Assembly: GCA_905160935.1 (NCBI GenBank) | Contig: CAJHZI010000737.1 | Location: 102,001 to 166,000 of the forward strand | Length of the DNA: 64,000 nucleotides | DNA from: Enchytraeus crypticus | Taxonomy: Eukaryota > Annelida > Clitellata > Enchytraeida > Enchytraeidae | Direction of reading: 5' to 3' | Shown here: positions 29,754-36,628 of the stretch, in pieces | How the letters are laid out: each line of letters opens with the position of its first letter | How positions within the stretch are numbered: position 1 is the stretch's first letter | The notes under the pieces: model-generated | Database searches by the model: none | The model's input: the letters and a program-made list of their open reading frames with translations, nothing else | Told to the model about the DNA's origin: nothing | Program-made: the position numbers and the translations under genes

Positions 29754-30234
29754 TATGTATATACACAAACAAGCATGCACACACGCATGTACACACATAT
29801 ATATATGCACACACACACAAGCATGCATTACCTAGTAACCTTCATAAACATGCCTCATAGTGAAATGGTCATCTATGATATCTCTCACTTTAATACCACA
29901 TGTTTAACCATCATGCAGTTTAGTCAATTATCCATGTTGCCAGTCCAGTACACATAGAGATTTTACTCTCTGATCAGCTCTACCCATAATTAATGGTACG
30001 ATCTCAAGATCAGCCATTTAAAATCTTGCATTATATAAGGCAATTGCATATTGAGCTATTTAAACGTATATTATTTTCAGACACTCATCCATTCTACACA
30101 CTGACCTATTGGATGAAACAATATTCACTAAGATAATAAAAACTACTTACCTTGTCCATGAAAGCTATCTGTGTAGGATATGGCTTGCATGGAAATCTCA
30201 GGTTCACTCCACTTATCGTACAAGATTTCTCCAT
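3351..30234 (-). CDS. BRIP1: BRIP1/FANCJ-type DEAH iron-sulphur DNA helicase gene (27 exons traced)
   Basis: A superfamily 2, XPD-like 5'-3' DNA helicase of the Fanconi anaemia crosslink-repair pathway; nuclear by family knowledge. Exon order and protein similarity follow human BRIP1 closely. Seen: Walker A SPTGTGKS (exon 2), four Fe-S cysteines in TCIHP, EECKN, SGCHY and GCPYF (exons 8-10), DEAH box (exon 11), LTSGTLSPM (exon 18), [11 protein letters not shown] (exon 22) and QALGRCIRH motif VI (exon 24). The ATG at 30234 opens a peptide aligned with the BRIP1 start. Traced length is about 1645 residues against about 1250 in human; the excess is one giant disordered C-terminal exon. All 26 splice junctions keep phase. 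Introns hold many SINEs and tandem arrays. The end of the gene is uncertain. Confidence 0.96.
5760..5880. repeat. 33-bp tandem repeat, about 3 copies
   Basis: The unit contains 'aaccagccaatcgcaggaag'; three near-identical copies lie in intron 26 of the helicase gene. Each copy holds a CCAAT-like core, with no evidence of function. Confidence 0.85.
6209..8636 (-). CDS. BRIP1: BRIP1-like exons 24-26 (helicase motif VI to end of core)
   Basis: Exon 24, 8636-8509, begins [12 protein letters not shown] and carries [17 protein letters not shown], the motif VI arginine finger region. Exon 25, 7354-7287, gives [17 protein letters not shown]. Exon 26, 6323-6209, gives [10 protein letters not shown] and closes the helicase core. 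Phases 0-2, 2-1 and 1-2 agree. The 3' end of exon 24 has been copied several times into the following intron. Confidence 0.93.
6665..7260 (+). mobile_element. LINE family F, decayed 3' end
   Basis: Plus-strand translation in broken frames gives RT-tail phrases such as '[11 protein letters not shown]', 'ICGHEEES' and '[19 protein letters not shown]', the C-terminal part of an endonuclease/RT LINE. The 3' end is 'cagtgcacttagaga' followed by a GA run. Other copies of the family are at 11.9, 12.7-13.7, 14.3, 53.4, 55.8 and 63.9 kb. Confidence 0.65.
7366..7460. repeat. (CA)n-like microsatellite
   Basis: Interrupted 'acacac/atacac' run in intron 24, just upstream (gene strand) of the exon 25 acceptor. 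Confidence 0.85.
7855..7925 (+). repeat. SINE family C tail copy
   Basis: 'cctgacatcatccttgta' then 'tgaggaaacagacgctaaac' and a (TTA)n run. Family C copies are also at about 17.5 (minus), 20.0 and 25.2 kb. The middle matches the tail of SINE family A. Confidence 0.6.
8010..8560 (-). repeat. Tandem copies of the 3' end and donor of BRIP1-like exon 24
   Basis: Minus-strand copies of the exon segment encoding [14 protein letters not shown] plus its GT donor recur at about 8081-8135, 8218-8275 and 8393-8450. They are separated by (TG)n intron sequence; the true exon end is at 8509. The copies keep the donor 'catag|gtgtgtg', so they could act as decoy 5' splice sites. Confidence 0.9.
8795..8930 (-). 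repeat. Copy of the 125-bp LINE-tail unit (family E)
   Basis: On the minus strand it reads from 'ctttggactgaatttctgga' to 'tgctcgatgttgtcattgat' and ends 'gtagcactctaatt'. The same unit forms the 3' tail of the LINE remnant at 59.6-60.4 kb. Confidence 0.65.
9375..9645 (-). mobile_element. LINE 3' tail, 'tcatcatcat' type
   Basis: Begins (plus) 'tcatcatcatcat' then 'tcccagttcaactagggtcg' and ends near 'cccggacacaacgag'. Related tails lie at 13.9, 21.8 and 33.6 kb. The minus-strand end matches the 3' end of the LINE at 14.6-14.9 kb. Confidence 0.55.
9829..12206 (-). CDS. BRIP1: BRIP1-like exons 20-23 (helicase domain 2)
   Basis: Exon 20, 12206-12135 ([15 protein letters not shown]); exon 21, 11333-11204 ([18 protein letters not shown]); exon 22, 10524-10358, with an acidic insert then [20 protein letters not shown], motif V; exon 23, 9864-9829, a 36-nt microexon ([12 protein letters not shown]). 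Junction phases agree throughout. This is the second RecA-like domain, which closes on ATP during translocation. Confidence 0.93.
11441..11580 (+). repeat. SINE family A copy
   Basis: Starts 'tggctggagccagtggcgaa', B box 'ggttcaaatcc', tail 'gtgaggaaactgacgtta'. It lies in intron 20, on the strand opposite the helicase gene. Confidence 0.8.
11635..11775 (+). repeat. tRNA-derived SINE with a different head
   Basis: Contains B-box 'ggttcgaatccc' after 'gcctgggaagctggaggc', and a tail 'aatgttaaatttagcttta' resembling the family A tail but with a different tRNA-like head. A tRNA gene is unlikely: no complete cloverleaf is evident. Confidence 0.5.
11858..12005 (-). mobile_element. LINE family F, 3' fragment
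   Basis: Minus-strand end of the family F reading frame with the terminal 'gcagtgcact' hairpin region, about 150 bp. Confidence 0.6.
12246..12390 (+). repeat. SINE family A copy
   Basis: Good copy with head, B box and tail; it begins 'ggctggagccagtggcgaag' 40 bp upstream (plus) of exon 20's acceptor side. Confidence 0.8.
12465..12530 (-). repeat. SINE family A tail fragment
   Basis: Only the 3' half remains, inverted relative to the copy at 12246. Confidence 0.6.
12727..13740 (-). mobile_element. LINE family F, about 1 kb with RT C-terminus
   Basis: Minus strand, broken frames. Blocks read '[15 protein letters not shown]' and '[17 protein letters not shown]' (a degenerate RT catalytic box, normally FADD), then '[16 protein letters not shown]' and '[15 protein letters not shown]'. 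The 5' half is absent. It fits a non-LTR endonuclease/RT element; the clade (RTE- or L1-like) cannot be fixed here. Confidence 0.75.
13768..16797 (-). CDS. BRIP1: BRIP1-like exons 15-19
   Basis: Exon 15, 16797-16754, is a 44-nt microexon ([13 protein letters not shown]) aligned with human IAIQQTYSWTNQ. Exon 16, 16610-16540; exon 17, 15823-15728 ([10 protein letters not shown]); exon 18, 15173-15033 ([20 protein letters not shown]); exon 19, 13887-13768 ([14 protein letters not shown]). Exon 16 fits frame only when microexon 15 is included, which supports both. The donors of exons 16 and 17 run straight into simple CAGACA-type repeats. Confidence 0.9.
13900..14010 (-). mobile_element. LINE 3' tail fragment
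   Basis: 'atcatcatcatcatcttccc' then 'tactagggtcgggata'; same tail type as at 9.4 kb. It abuts the exon 19 acceptor. Confidence 0.5.
14305..14575 (-). mobile_element. LINE family F, 3' fragment
   Basis: Minus-strand reading with '[20 protein letters not shown]' and '[15 protein letters not shown]', decayed relative to the 12.7 kb copy. Confidence 0.6.
14640..14950 (+). mobile_element. Second LINE type, 3' end
   Basis: Plus-strand reading '[20 protein letters not shown]' is the usual C-terminal phrase of another RT family, followed after decay by '[11 protein letters not shown]' and a 'gatgatgatgat' tail. This tail is the reverse of the 'tcatcatcat' repeats at 9.4, 13.9 and 21.8 kb. Confidence 0.6.
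15145..15445 (-). repeat. 52-bp tandem array made from the exon 18 acceptor
   Basis: Six units of about 52 bp (one shortened to about 48). Each has the first ~27 bp of exon 18 plus about 25 bp of upstream intron; the exon proper is the first unit. Most units keep the 'tttgcag' acceptor; one has changed it. They lie in intron 17 directly upstream of the real acceptor at 15174. Confidence 0.93.
15485..15728. repeat. 'cagacagacatagagagaca' style minisatellite at the exon 17 donor
   Basis: Imperfect repeats of 'gtgatacagacagacat' units fill the start of intron 17 right up to the GT donor at 15727. Confidence 0.85.
16210..16305 (+). repeat. tRNA-like repeat fragment
   Basis: Has an A-box-like 'tggctcaatgc' and a B-box-like 'gggttcaattccc', but the arms do not pair well. 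More likely a SINE head than a working tRNA. Confidence 0.35.
16398..16540. repeat. (GATA)n/(CAGA)n microsatellite at the exon 16 donor
   Basis: 'gatagatagata' then 'gacagacagaca' reaching the donor; on the gene strand intron 16 begins 'gtgcctgtctgtctgtctg'. Confidence 0.9.
16853..17020 (+). other. Possible retroelement coding remnant
   Basis: Short plus-strand reading with '[20 protein letters not shown]' and '[12 protein letters not shown]', ending in a stop. It is reminiscent of phrases in animal retroelement polyproteins, but I cannot place the family. It lies in intron 14 on the strand opposite the helicase gene. Confidence 0.3.
17195..17360 (-). repeat. SINE family H copy
   Basis: On the minus strand a B-box 'ggggttcaaacccc' is followed by 'gatatccc' and 'ggaaggttaatcgtgtatc'. 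A second copy is at 48.5-48.8 kb on the plus strand. Confidence 0.5.
17450..17570 (-). repeat. SINE family C copies
   Basis: Two neighbouring tails: 'cctcatccaaggatgatgtc' at about 17530 and a shorter piece at about 17465. Confidence 0.5.
18007..23515 (-). CDS. BRIP1: BRIP1-like exons 9-14 (Fe-S end, DEAH box)
   Basis: Exon 9, 23515-23393 ([14 protein letters not shown]); exon 10, 22487-22392 ([12 protein letters not shown] with the last Fe-S cysteine, then FCPYNYLID); exon 11, 21426-21291 ([13 protein letters not shown], Walker B/DEAH); exon 12, 19760-19714, 47 nt; exon 13, 18969-18817; exon 14, 18185-18007 ([20 protein letters not shown]). Donor choice for exon 9 follows homology (FGKKHK kept). 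Exons 9, 11 and 13 each have tandem copies of their own acceptor region next to them. Confidence 0.92.
18222..18365 (-). repeat. SINE family A copy
   Basis: Tail first on the plus strand ('taaagtcagtttcctcactc'), inverted B box 'ggatttgaac'. Lies in intron 13, beginning about 40 bp from exon 14. Confidence 0.75.
18927..19265 (-). repeat. About 67-bp tandem array made from the exon 13 acceptor
   Basis: Five units, each with about 43 bp of exon 13 start ('gaggccagcacactg' on plus) and about 25 bp of intron. The first unit is the real exon edge. In later units the acceptor 'gcag' has mutated ('ctaca', 'ctaaa' on plus). An (AATC)n run follows. Confidence 0.92.
19897..20065 (+). repeat. Family D repeat plus SINE C tail
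   Basis: 19897-19985 shares 'gggtgttg...attcttaaatct' and 'aaaaggcaa.gat.actaat' with 63758-63832. It is followed by 'cctgacaccatccctggatg' and 'aggaaacggacgttaaacct', a family C tail. Confidence 0.55.
20163..20375 (-). repeat. SINE family B copy (tRNA-derived)
   Basis: Plus strand begins 'tgatcaactatgttgatatc' and carries 'gggattcgaaccc', an inverted B box, near its other end. The SINE therefore reads on the minus strand. Other copies are at 24.9 (partial), 29.9, 32.9, 61.6 and 61.9 kb. Confidence 0.75.
20765..21115 (+). repeat. SINE-like family G copy, longest
   Basis: Runs from about 'gtgtggttgaaccactgcag' through 'gaggaaggcaacgggaaacc' to a hairpin 'cctgccacttggcag' and a GA run. Family G copies also lie at 23.9, 26.4, 36.6, 39.5, 42.8, 56.8 and 57.3 kb. 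Confidence 0.65.
21391..21735 (-). repeat. Tandem arrays made from the exon 11 acceptor
   Basis: Four units of about 54 bp ('ctagccttatctccatctac' core), then three of about 40 bp that keep only 'cttatctcca' plus intron. The first unit is the true start of exon 11 at 21426. Most copies keep the acceptor 'tgtag|atgg' on the gene strand. Confidence 0.92.
21778..22085 (-). mobile_element. LINE 3' tail, 'tcatcatcat' type
   Basis: Long ATC run then 'cccagtttaacttggatcag' and 'gaatgccctttctgacgttg', matching the tail at 9.4 kb; in intron 10. Confidence 0.55.
22924..23068 (-). repeat. SINE family A copy
   Basis: Inverted copy with tail 'cgtcagtttcctcaatcgaa' on plus; same strand as the helicase gene, intron 9. 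Confidence 0.75.
23500..23790 (-). repeat. About 128-bp duplication at the exon 9 acceptor
   Basis: The exon edge 'cctgagccctgcaatcaatc' and the next ~115 bp of intron occur twice, with a third decayed edge at about 23770 ('tgcctgatatctgaaatc'). Confidence 0.88.
23890..24095 (+). repeat. SINE-like family G copy
   Basis: Partial copy from 'gaatagaccaaccgtaaac' to 'ctctatggagcactc'; the 3' hairpin is missing. Confidence 0.5.
24437..30234 (-). CDS. BRIP1: BRIP1-like exons 1-8 (N-terminus, Walker A, first Fe-S cysteines)
   Basis: Exon 1, 30234-30151 (start [22 protein letters not shown]); exon 2, 29724-29613 ([16 protein letters not shown]); exon 3, 29441-29412, a Lys-rich 30-nt microexon; exon 4, 28296-28133 (CECCCH, like the Cys-rich insert of vertebrate BRIP1); exon 5, 27290-27216; exon 6, 26176-25983 (CQCC); exon 7, 25400-25311 ([20 protein letters not shown]); exon 8, 24530-24437 ([14 protein letters not shown]). 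The region between motifs I and Ia is a low-complexity insert, as in the family. Confidence 0.92.
24540..24900. repeat. 'atccaatcatacat' minisatellite with a central (AT)n
   Basis: Repeated 'tatccaatcatacata' units on both sides of a 90-bp AT run, next to the acceptor of exon 8 (24530). Confidence 0.9.
24929..25000 (-). repeat. SINE family B fragment
   Basis: 'tgatcaactatgttgatatc' and the following 50 bp only. Confidence 0.55.
25215..25310 (+). repeat. SINE family C copy
   Basis: 'cctgacatcatcctagtatg', 'aggaaacggacgttacacc' and a T/A-rich tail that ends right at the exon 7 donor (25310). Confidence 0.6.
26365..26580 (+). repeat. SINE-like family G copy
   Basis: 'gaggaaggcaacgggaaacc' to the terminal hairpin 'cctgccacttggcagtgcac' and an 'aagaagaag' tail. 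Confidence 0.65.
26935..27062 (-). repeat. SINE family A copy, diverged
   Basis: Recognised by its tail and an inverted 'aatttgaacctgc' B-box region; more decayed than the others. Confidence 0.5.
27365..27560. repeat. (AT)n with a duplicated 'aaaatataatataaaaagt' block
   Basis: Two copies of the block separated by AT repeats, in intron 4 close to exon 5. Confidence 0.9.
28977..29115 (+). repeat. SINE family A copy
   Basis: 'gctagagccaatggcaatgt', B box 'ggttcaaatcc', tail 'gaggtaactgacgttaac'; intron 3. Confidence 0.75.
29850..30060 (-). repeat. SINE family B copy, diverged
   Basis: Plus strand 'gaaatggtcatctatgatat' to 'ttaaaatcttgcatta' matches family B in order, with the B box lost; intron 1. 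Confidence 0.5.
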
Positions 30235-31090
30235 CCTTCAGGCTTTATCACAACTACTAGAATAGTTTTAGTTAGGACTGCAAGTACATAATAAAATATA
30301 ACAATATTTATCTAGTGCCTATCTGATAAAAACGCAATCATATATAAAAGTGTACAAACATTATATTATAGAAATGCTGATTCCAAAATAAAATTCATTT
30401 CCCACCATAATTTATTTTGTTTATTTACATTTGAGGCCTACAGATCAGCGTTGCCAATGCAAATCAAGAAAATTTCTCTGGATACATGTCTGATTCAATG
30501 AGACCAACACTCCCTCACTCTATTGATATCATATCTTTGATTGATATCCTGTCATAGACTGAAATACAATAATAATAGTAATAATAAAATAATAATAATA
30601 GCAATTATAATTAGATAATATATGCATAAGCATAATTAGAGTGCTACAGTCATCAATGACAACATCGAGCACATCAAGTCGGCTTAGTTTAAATTAACTA
30701 ACTTATTGAAATTAATTAAATATATTAATTAATTTAAATTAATTAACTTAATTTAAATTAACCGGCTAGATTCCAAGACTTCGGTTTGCACCGTATTTAA
30801 GCCACCTAGTGTAGTAGCTGCTCATCTGTTTGCAATTTTATTGCATTGCGCTCAATGTTGTCGTGGAAAATAGCATCACTCACATATGTGCATATTTTTA
30901 GTATTAGTGTTTTGAATAAGTCTTAAAAGCTTGTAGTTAGCTGTTCTGACTCAGAACTGGTCTCCTATGTTTTGTTGCATTTTGTAGAGTATTAAAAATT
31001 GCGTCATCGGTTACTGATTGTATTGTGTTAGTTAAGTAATTGTTTTGATTTGGTTTTGAACGGGAAAATGTACTTAAAGAGTCAAATGTA
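30235..31090. other. Upstream region of the BRIP1-like gene
   Basis: No gene is seen. It should hold the helicase promoter (minus strand, from about 30240), but no TATA or other clear element is visible. A partial family E unit lies at about 30637-30680 and an 'aattaatttaaattaatt' palindrome-rich run at 30700-30765. Confidence 0.4.
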
Positions 31091-31099
31091 CTTAAGTAT

Positions 31100-32830
31100 T
31101 TGATAAATGGGTATTCAACAAGCATCCTGTGCTTTCTGACCCAGTATGCTATTAAAGTGTTATGTTATATAAAATTATTTCTTTTTAGACAAACACAACC
31201 TAATATATGATAGTCAGCATGGTTTTATTAGTGGACGTTCCTGTTTAACAAATTTAATTGACTTTTTAGAAAATATTACAAGTGAATTAGGTAAAGGTAA
31301 TTGTATAGATGTGTTATATTTAGATTTTGCAAAAGCATTTGATAAAGTACCCCATATTAGATTATTGAGAAAGTTAGAGGCACACGGTATACAGGGTAAT
31401 ATTCTTAGATGGATAGGTAATTGGTTAAGGGATAGTCGGCAAAGAGTATGTGTTGATGGCGAATTTTCTAGTTGGACAACGGTGAAAAGTGGTGTTCCAC
31501 AAGGATCTGTCTTAGGTCCTCTGCTGTTTCTGATATATATTAACGACATAGACATAGACATAGTATCAAAAGTTAGTAAATTCGCAGATGATTCGAAAAT
31601 AGCAAAAATTGTAAATGATAAAGCAGATGCAGAGGTTCTAAGAAAAGAGATAGGCCTATTAAGATTACAAAATTGGTCTAAAAATTGGCAGATGGAACTT
31701 AATAGCGAAAAGTGTAATATAATGCATGTAGGTAAAAAGAATTTAAATACAGAATATATTTTAAATAATAAAATACTGAAAAATACTACTTCTGAAAGAG
31801 ACTTAGGTGTAATAGTGGATAATTCATTAAAATTTAGTGAGCAATGTAATAAAGCTGCCAATAGTGCAAATGCTGTTATAGGTATAATAAAAAGAACAAT
31901 GACAAGTAGAAGAAAATACATTAAATTAAGTTATATAAGGCATTGGTTAGACCCAAACTTGAATATTGTGTTCAGGCTTGATGTCCCTATCTTAGGAAAA
32001 ATATAGAGAAATTAGAGAAAGTCCAAGCTAGAGCCACAAGATTAATTAAGAAATGTAGTAATGTCAATTATGAAAATCACTTAAAATGTACTGGATTGTT
32101 ATCTTTAGAAGAGAGAAGGGTTAGAGGCGATTTAATAGAAGTTTATAAGACGCTTAATGGTTTCAGTAAAGTAAACTATAACAATTTGTTTCAATTAGCA
32201 AATAATAACAGAACTAGAGGACACAAATACAAGTTAACTAAATTTAGAAGTAGGCTTGAGATACGAAAAAAATTTTCAGCCAGAGAGTTGTTGGTGTCTG
32301 GAACGGACTGCCAGAGGAGGTCGTTGAGGCTGAATCAATTTAAGAATAGATATGATAAGTATATGAAGTGTTGTAGGGAAAGGTGTGAAGTATTAATAGA
32401 AAAGTAATAGGCTGAGTTGTGGGGTTGCCCCGTCCTATTAAAGTGTATAACTTTTGATAGTTAAGTAGAGTGTATATAGTTTATTTAGCTTTTTTGTATA
32501 AAATGGCTATTGTCTCTTGCGGTAATGTTTAGTATGTATGGTTTTGAGGATGTGTAGGCCTAGGTATATTGTAATTTGACAAGTGTTAGCATATAGCGCA
32601 AGTGTTTGAGTAGTATTTGTACCTGTTAGTATACAGGTTAATAGTACAGGTGTGCTGGGTTCCTGTATTAGTACTGGTTATTAAGTTAAATGTGTTTAAT
32701 ATGTTATGCTATGCAAGATGTGTAGGGTAAGTTTTTATTTTATTTTGTGTGGGTCTCAAACAAGCAGTTGTGCTTTCTGATCTAGTGTCGTTATGTTATG
32801 TTATATGATCATTGTTACGTCAAATATACC
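31100..32830 (+). mobile_element. CR1-like LINE, 5' truncated, plus an earlier tail
   Basis: From about 31180 the plus strand encodes RT motifs: DSQHGFISGRSCLTNLIDFL, YLDFAKAFDKVPH, SGVPQGSVLGPLLFLIYIND and KFADDSKI (catalytic FADD), then NSEKCNIMHVGKKN. The frame breaks near 31940 and again near 32285, with one Trp codon now TGA, after which EEVVEAESI-like and FKNRYDKYMK endings follow. The 3' UTR runs to a 'gttatgttatgttatat' tail at about 32810. The 5' RT part and endonuclease are missing. The stretch 31100-31165 matches this 3' tail, so a second copy's end lies just upstream. Confidence 0.85.
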
Positions 32831-32889
32831 GTGGCGTCAGCTGGTGAATATTGAATCTTCAGCGGAGAAAAAATTTGTAACACACACAT

Positions 32890-33025
32890 TATGATCAACT
32901 ACGTTGATATCTATCACTTTTAATACCACATGTTAAATCCGTTAGGCAATGTTGTCCATTTTCCGTGTAGCCAGTCCAGTGAATGTCCGAGATTTTACTC
33001 TCAGATTAGCGCGGGTGGGATGTAC
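32890..33025 (-). repeat. SINE family B copy, 3' half
   Basis: 'tgatcaactacgttgatatc' through 'gattagcgcgggtggga', then interrupted by a T/A-rich run. Confidence 0.65.
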
Positions 33026-33339
33026 AGACTATTTTATTATTTTATTTTGTTTTATTATTTATTGGATGTACTATTCGAAAGATGGAACAAGTTAATTGTA
33101 ACTGATATTGCTATATTAATTATTTTGTTATTATTGATTTAACTATGAATATGAGACGGTATTATTAAGAAAAGCGGACTCCATATATCCAGATAATAAT
33201 GTAACATAGAATGAAGCTGGAGTTCTTAGAAAACTTTTCCATAAATTGATTTCCTCAATAAATATTAATTTGCCTTAATTAACACCATTCATTTCTGTGT
33301 AGAATTTAACTTATATGTCACCACTTTCAAGAAGGTGTT

Positions 33340-33529
33340 ATCGCTTCTCGGCCTTTTGGCTAAGATCAAAGTGTAGTATCTGTTCTTATCAGCTTAATAT
33401 CTGATACGTTCCCCATCGGGGAACTTCGATATTAAACTGATTTTTGGAACATGGTCAAGACTCAGGGGCTTGCTCCGGCTTGACCGCGGGTTGGCCCGGT
33501 ATTGCAGTACCTCCGGGATCGGCCCATCA
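33340..33529 (+). ncRNA. U2 spliceosomal snRNA
   Basis: About 190 nt. The 5' end 'atcgcttctcggccttttgg' and the branch-point pairing 'gtgtagtatctg' match U2. Stem IIa ('tatcagcttaatatctgata'), stem IIb ('gttccccatcggggaac'), an Sm site 'gatttttgga', stem III and stem IV ('ggtattgcagtacctcc') are all present in order. One extra A gives 'gatcaaagtg' at 33365-33372 instead of the universal 'gatcaagtg', in the U2/U6 helix I strand. There is no A-tail to suggest a retropseudogene. It could be a real variant, an inactive copy or a read error. Confidence 0.93.
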
Positions 33530-33639
33530 GCCCCTCACCAGGGGTCCATGAGAAAAAATGTAATAGATTTTTATCTAGTTTGAGTAATTGTTATTTTCAG
33601 TGATATTACTATATTGTGATATTTCATCAAAACTATTCC

Positions 33640-33835
33640 AGAATCCCAGTTTAACCAGTACTGGGACTGATGATACGAATAGAAAAGTTCACTGTCCTTT
33701 CTATACCAAAAGCAATATGCCCATTACATTCGTTTAAATTTTTGTAGCAATTTCTGGAGCCTAGGCGCACACCAACCGAATGCTTTGTCTAACGTTAGTT
33801 TGGATCTTTGTTCATTCTCAGTAAAGGCAGGAATT
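33640..33835 (-). mobile_element. LINE 3' tail fragment
   Basis: 'cagaatcccagtttaaccag' and 'agcaatttctggagcctagg' match the tail family at 9.4 kb. Confidence 0.5.
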
Positions 33836-34374
33836 TTGTTAAAATAATACTATCATCTTGATAACAAAATTTCTGTAACGAGATCGTCAAAGAACAAAAT
33901 TGACTCTAAATTAACTGTCACTATTTATTACAATGCAGTAGACGTCTTCAAATTTAGTCAATAGAGTTCATATTGCACAATTTTACATTTCAATAATGCC
34001 CATAAGGCCAAAGAAGGATCCTTGTGAGTAACACTTCAGAAAAAAACCATACCAAACAGAATTAAAACACACTTGACTTCTATTAACTATAAAGCTCCTG
34101 AGGTGGAAACTTAAAGGTCGTTACTGAAATAATAAAGATATTTCAAGAACAAAACTATACAGTTTATTTATTACAAAATATCCAGTAGGAATCATTTAAT
34201 TGTAATTACAATTAGTAGTTATTAAATTAAAGAATGCAAATATATCTCTAAATAAACATTACATGTAAACGACATTTCATAACAGTTACTATAGCTGAGC
34301 CAAATTATGCATAGACTAGATTTACAAAAAGAAGATTTGACGTCTGGTCCCTCATCCTACGATGACCTCAGGAA

Positions 34375-34520
34375 CGTTCCAAGCAGATCAACATCACCAG
34401 AACAAGCAGCTCTACACCACCAGAACAAACAGTTCTACACCTCCAGAACAAACAGTTCTACACTACCAGTACAAGCAGTTCTACACCACCAGAACAAGCA
34501 GTTCTACACTATTAGAATTC
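34375..34520. repeat. 23-bp minisatellite, 5 copies
   Basis: Unit 'ccagaacaagcagttctac' plus 'acca'. A 75-residue plus-strand reading passes through it but shows no gene-like features. Confidence 0.9.
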
Positions 34521-34689
34521 AAAGAGGCACTTGAATGAATAAAACAATGAATATTTTCCAAATCAAGTTATGATGCCTTTATTTTTACTTAGGGTTCTAG
34601 TGCACTGGACTAAGGCTATTTAAATAGATATGTATAATTAGCATACGAGGAAAGGTATTATTGCAGTCTCACCGTCAATACTTTAATAC

Positions 34690-35195
34690 ACAGAAACTTC
34701 CTGAATAACTACTCGTAAATCAATTCAGATTCTTGAATAACTACTCGTAAATCAATTCAGATTCTTGAAATTATCATAAACCAATTCAGATTCTTGAATA
34801 ACTACTCGTAAATCAATTCAGATTCTTGAATAACTACTCGTAAATCAATTCAGATTCTTGAAATTATCGTAAATCAATTCAGATTCTTGAATAACTACTC
34901 GTAAATCAATTTAGATTCTTGAATAACTACTCGTAAATCAATTCAGATTCTTGAATAACTACTCGTAAATCAATTCAGATTCTTGAATAACTACTCGTAA
35001 ATCAATTCAGATTCTTGAATAACTACTCGTAAATCAATTTAGAGATTCTTGAATAACTACTCGTAAAATCAATTTAGAATTCTTGAATAACTACTCGTAC
35101 AATCAATCAGATTCTTGAATAACTACTCGTAAATCAATTTCAGATTGCTGAATAACTACTCGATCAATTAGATTGTAGAATGACTACTCGTACAT
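34690..35195. repeat. 32-bp minisatellite, about 15 copies
   Basis: Unit built on 'gaataactactcgtaaatc' and 'aattcagattctt'; copies diverge at the right end. Confidence 0.95.
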
Positions 35196-35334
35196 CAATT
35201 ATGAGCAATATCTGATAGTCCTGTTTAAATAGCAACCTTTTCCTAAACTCCTTCCCCAAATTTATTTTTTTCTATTAAAAAAAACAGAGAAATAAAAGTT
35301 GACAGAGAGAAATAAACTAAATTATAAGCAAAAT

Positions 35335-35525
35335 GTGGAGTCCAGATATCACACAGGGATTGAACAGGAAGTAGAGTCCAGATGTCACACAAGATTAAAC
35401 AGGAAGTACAGTCCAGATGTCACACAGGGACTCAACAGGAAGTAGAGTCCAGATGTCACACAGGGATTGAACAGAAAGTACAATCCAGATGTCACACAGG
35501 GATTGAGCAGGAATTACATTTTTAA
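35335..35525. repeat. 36-bp minisatellite, about 5 copies
   Basis: Unit 'gtccagatgtcacacaggga' plus 'ttgaacaggaagtaga'. The minus-strand 70-residue reading is repeat-derived. 35530-36400 shows nothing recognisable. Confidence 0.93.
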
Positions 35526-36410
35526 TTAAATATTTACACAGATGAATCGAGTCCAGAACAAAAAGCGATGTTACAACGTTGTCATACTTATCAATTAAAG
35601 CTCTCAAAAGTTAAAACTGACATTAATTTGAAGAGAAAACATATTTCAATATTAAATCATTAGTCAAACGAAAATGACAACAAAATGCCAACACTGCATA
35701 GATGGTTAAACAGCACATATGTCAGAAAATCAATACTGTAAGAAATAGGATATACATTACAAACAATTAACAAAAACGATTTGCTCCGTGAAACATTGCA
35801 ACAATATCACTGATTTAACAACAACTCTTCAATAGAGACATGTAACAAATATACTGATAAAAATACCTAAGCACGGTCTATACACACGCCAGGAAAAATA
35901 CACGTGTTACTAAAATTAGCATCGCATAAGTGAATGCAAAAGAGTACGTAGTTGGGGATTCGGTTACATCAAGTTTCTCACAGTAAGTTTGAGACTAAGT
36001 TAAAAAGTGCAACATGTATAGGAACAATTCGGGAGAGGAGTGTTTTAGTGCTCCCAATATAATCTTGCGATACTTATTCAAATACCCGGCCAGTCGCAAT
36101 GAAACTCTAGGATTTAGTACGACTGTTGTTAAATCTGAGCTAACTGTAACGCATTGTGCTATCTACAGAAATAGTTATGATGATTAGTCACAAAATAAGG
36201 TCAGTTACGAAGAGAGTATATGATAGCAAATAAAATGTAAACAGAAATTTAAACCAATCAACTCTGTAAACAAGCGAGTGTAAATCAGATGAGAAAATTA
36301 AGAAAATGTCAAGTATGCCTATTCACACATACATCCAAATTCAAAATGCCTAAGTACAAATAAACATACGCAGTCATACAGCTGCACGCAGCAATCCTAA
36401 AGCCATTGTG

Positions 36411-36593
36411 CTACTTCTTCGCCATACTCATACTCTGCGCATTGCCTCTGGAACTCAGATAGTCACTGTACTTGCTGCAGGCCTTGTTCATGTCTTCCAG
36501 AAAGTTCGGCACACCCTTCTGTTACAACAAAGCAGATTTATCAGCGAGCCAATGTTAGGATAGTGCTAACTTTTGATTTCCGAGGTCATAAAA

Positions 36594-36628
<35 letters not shown>

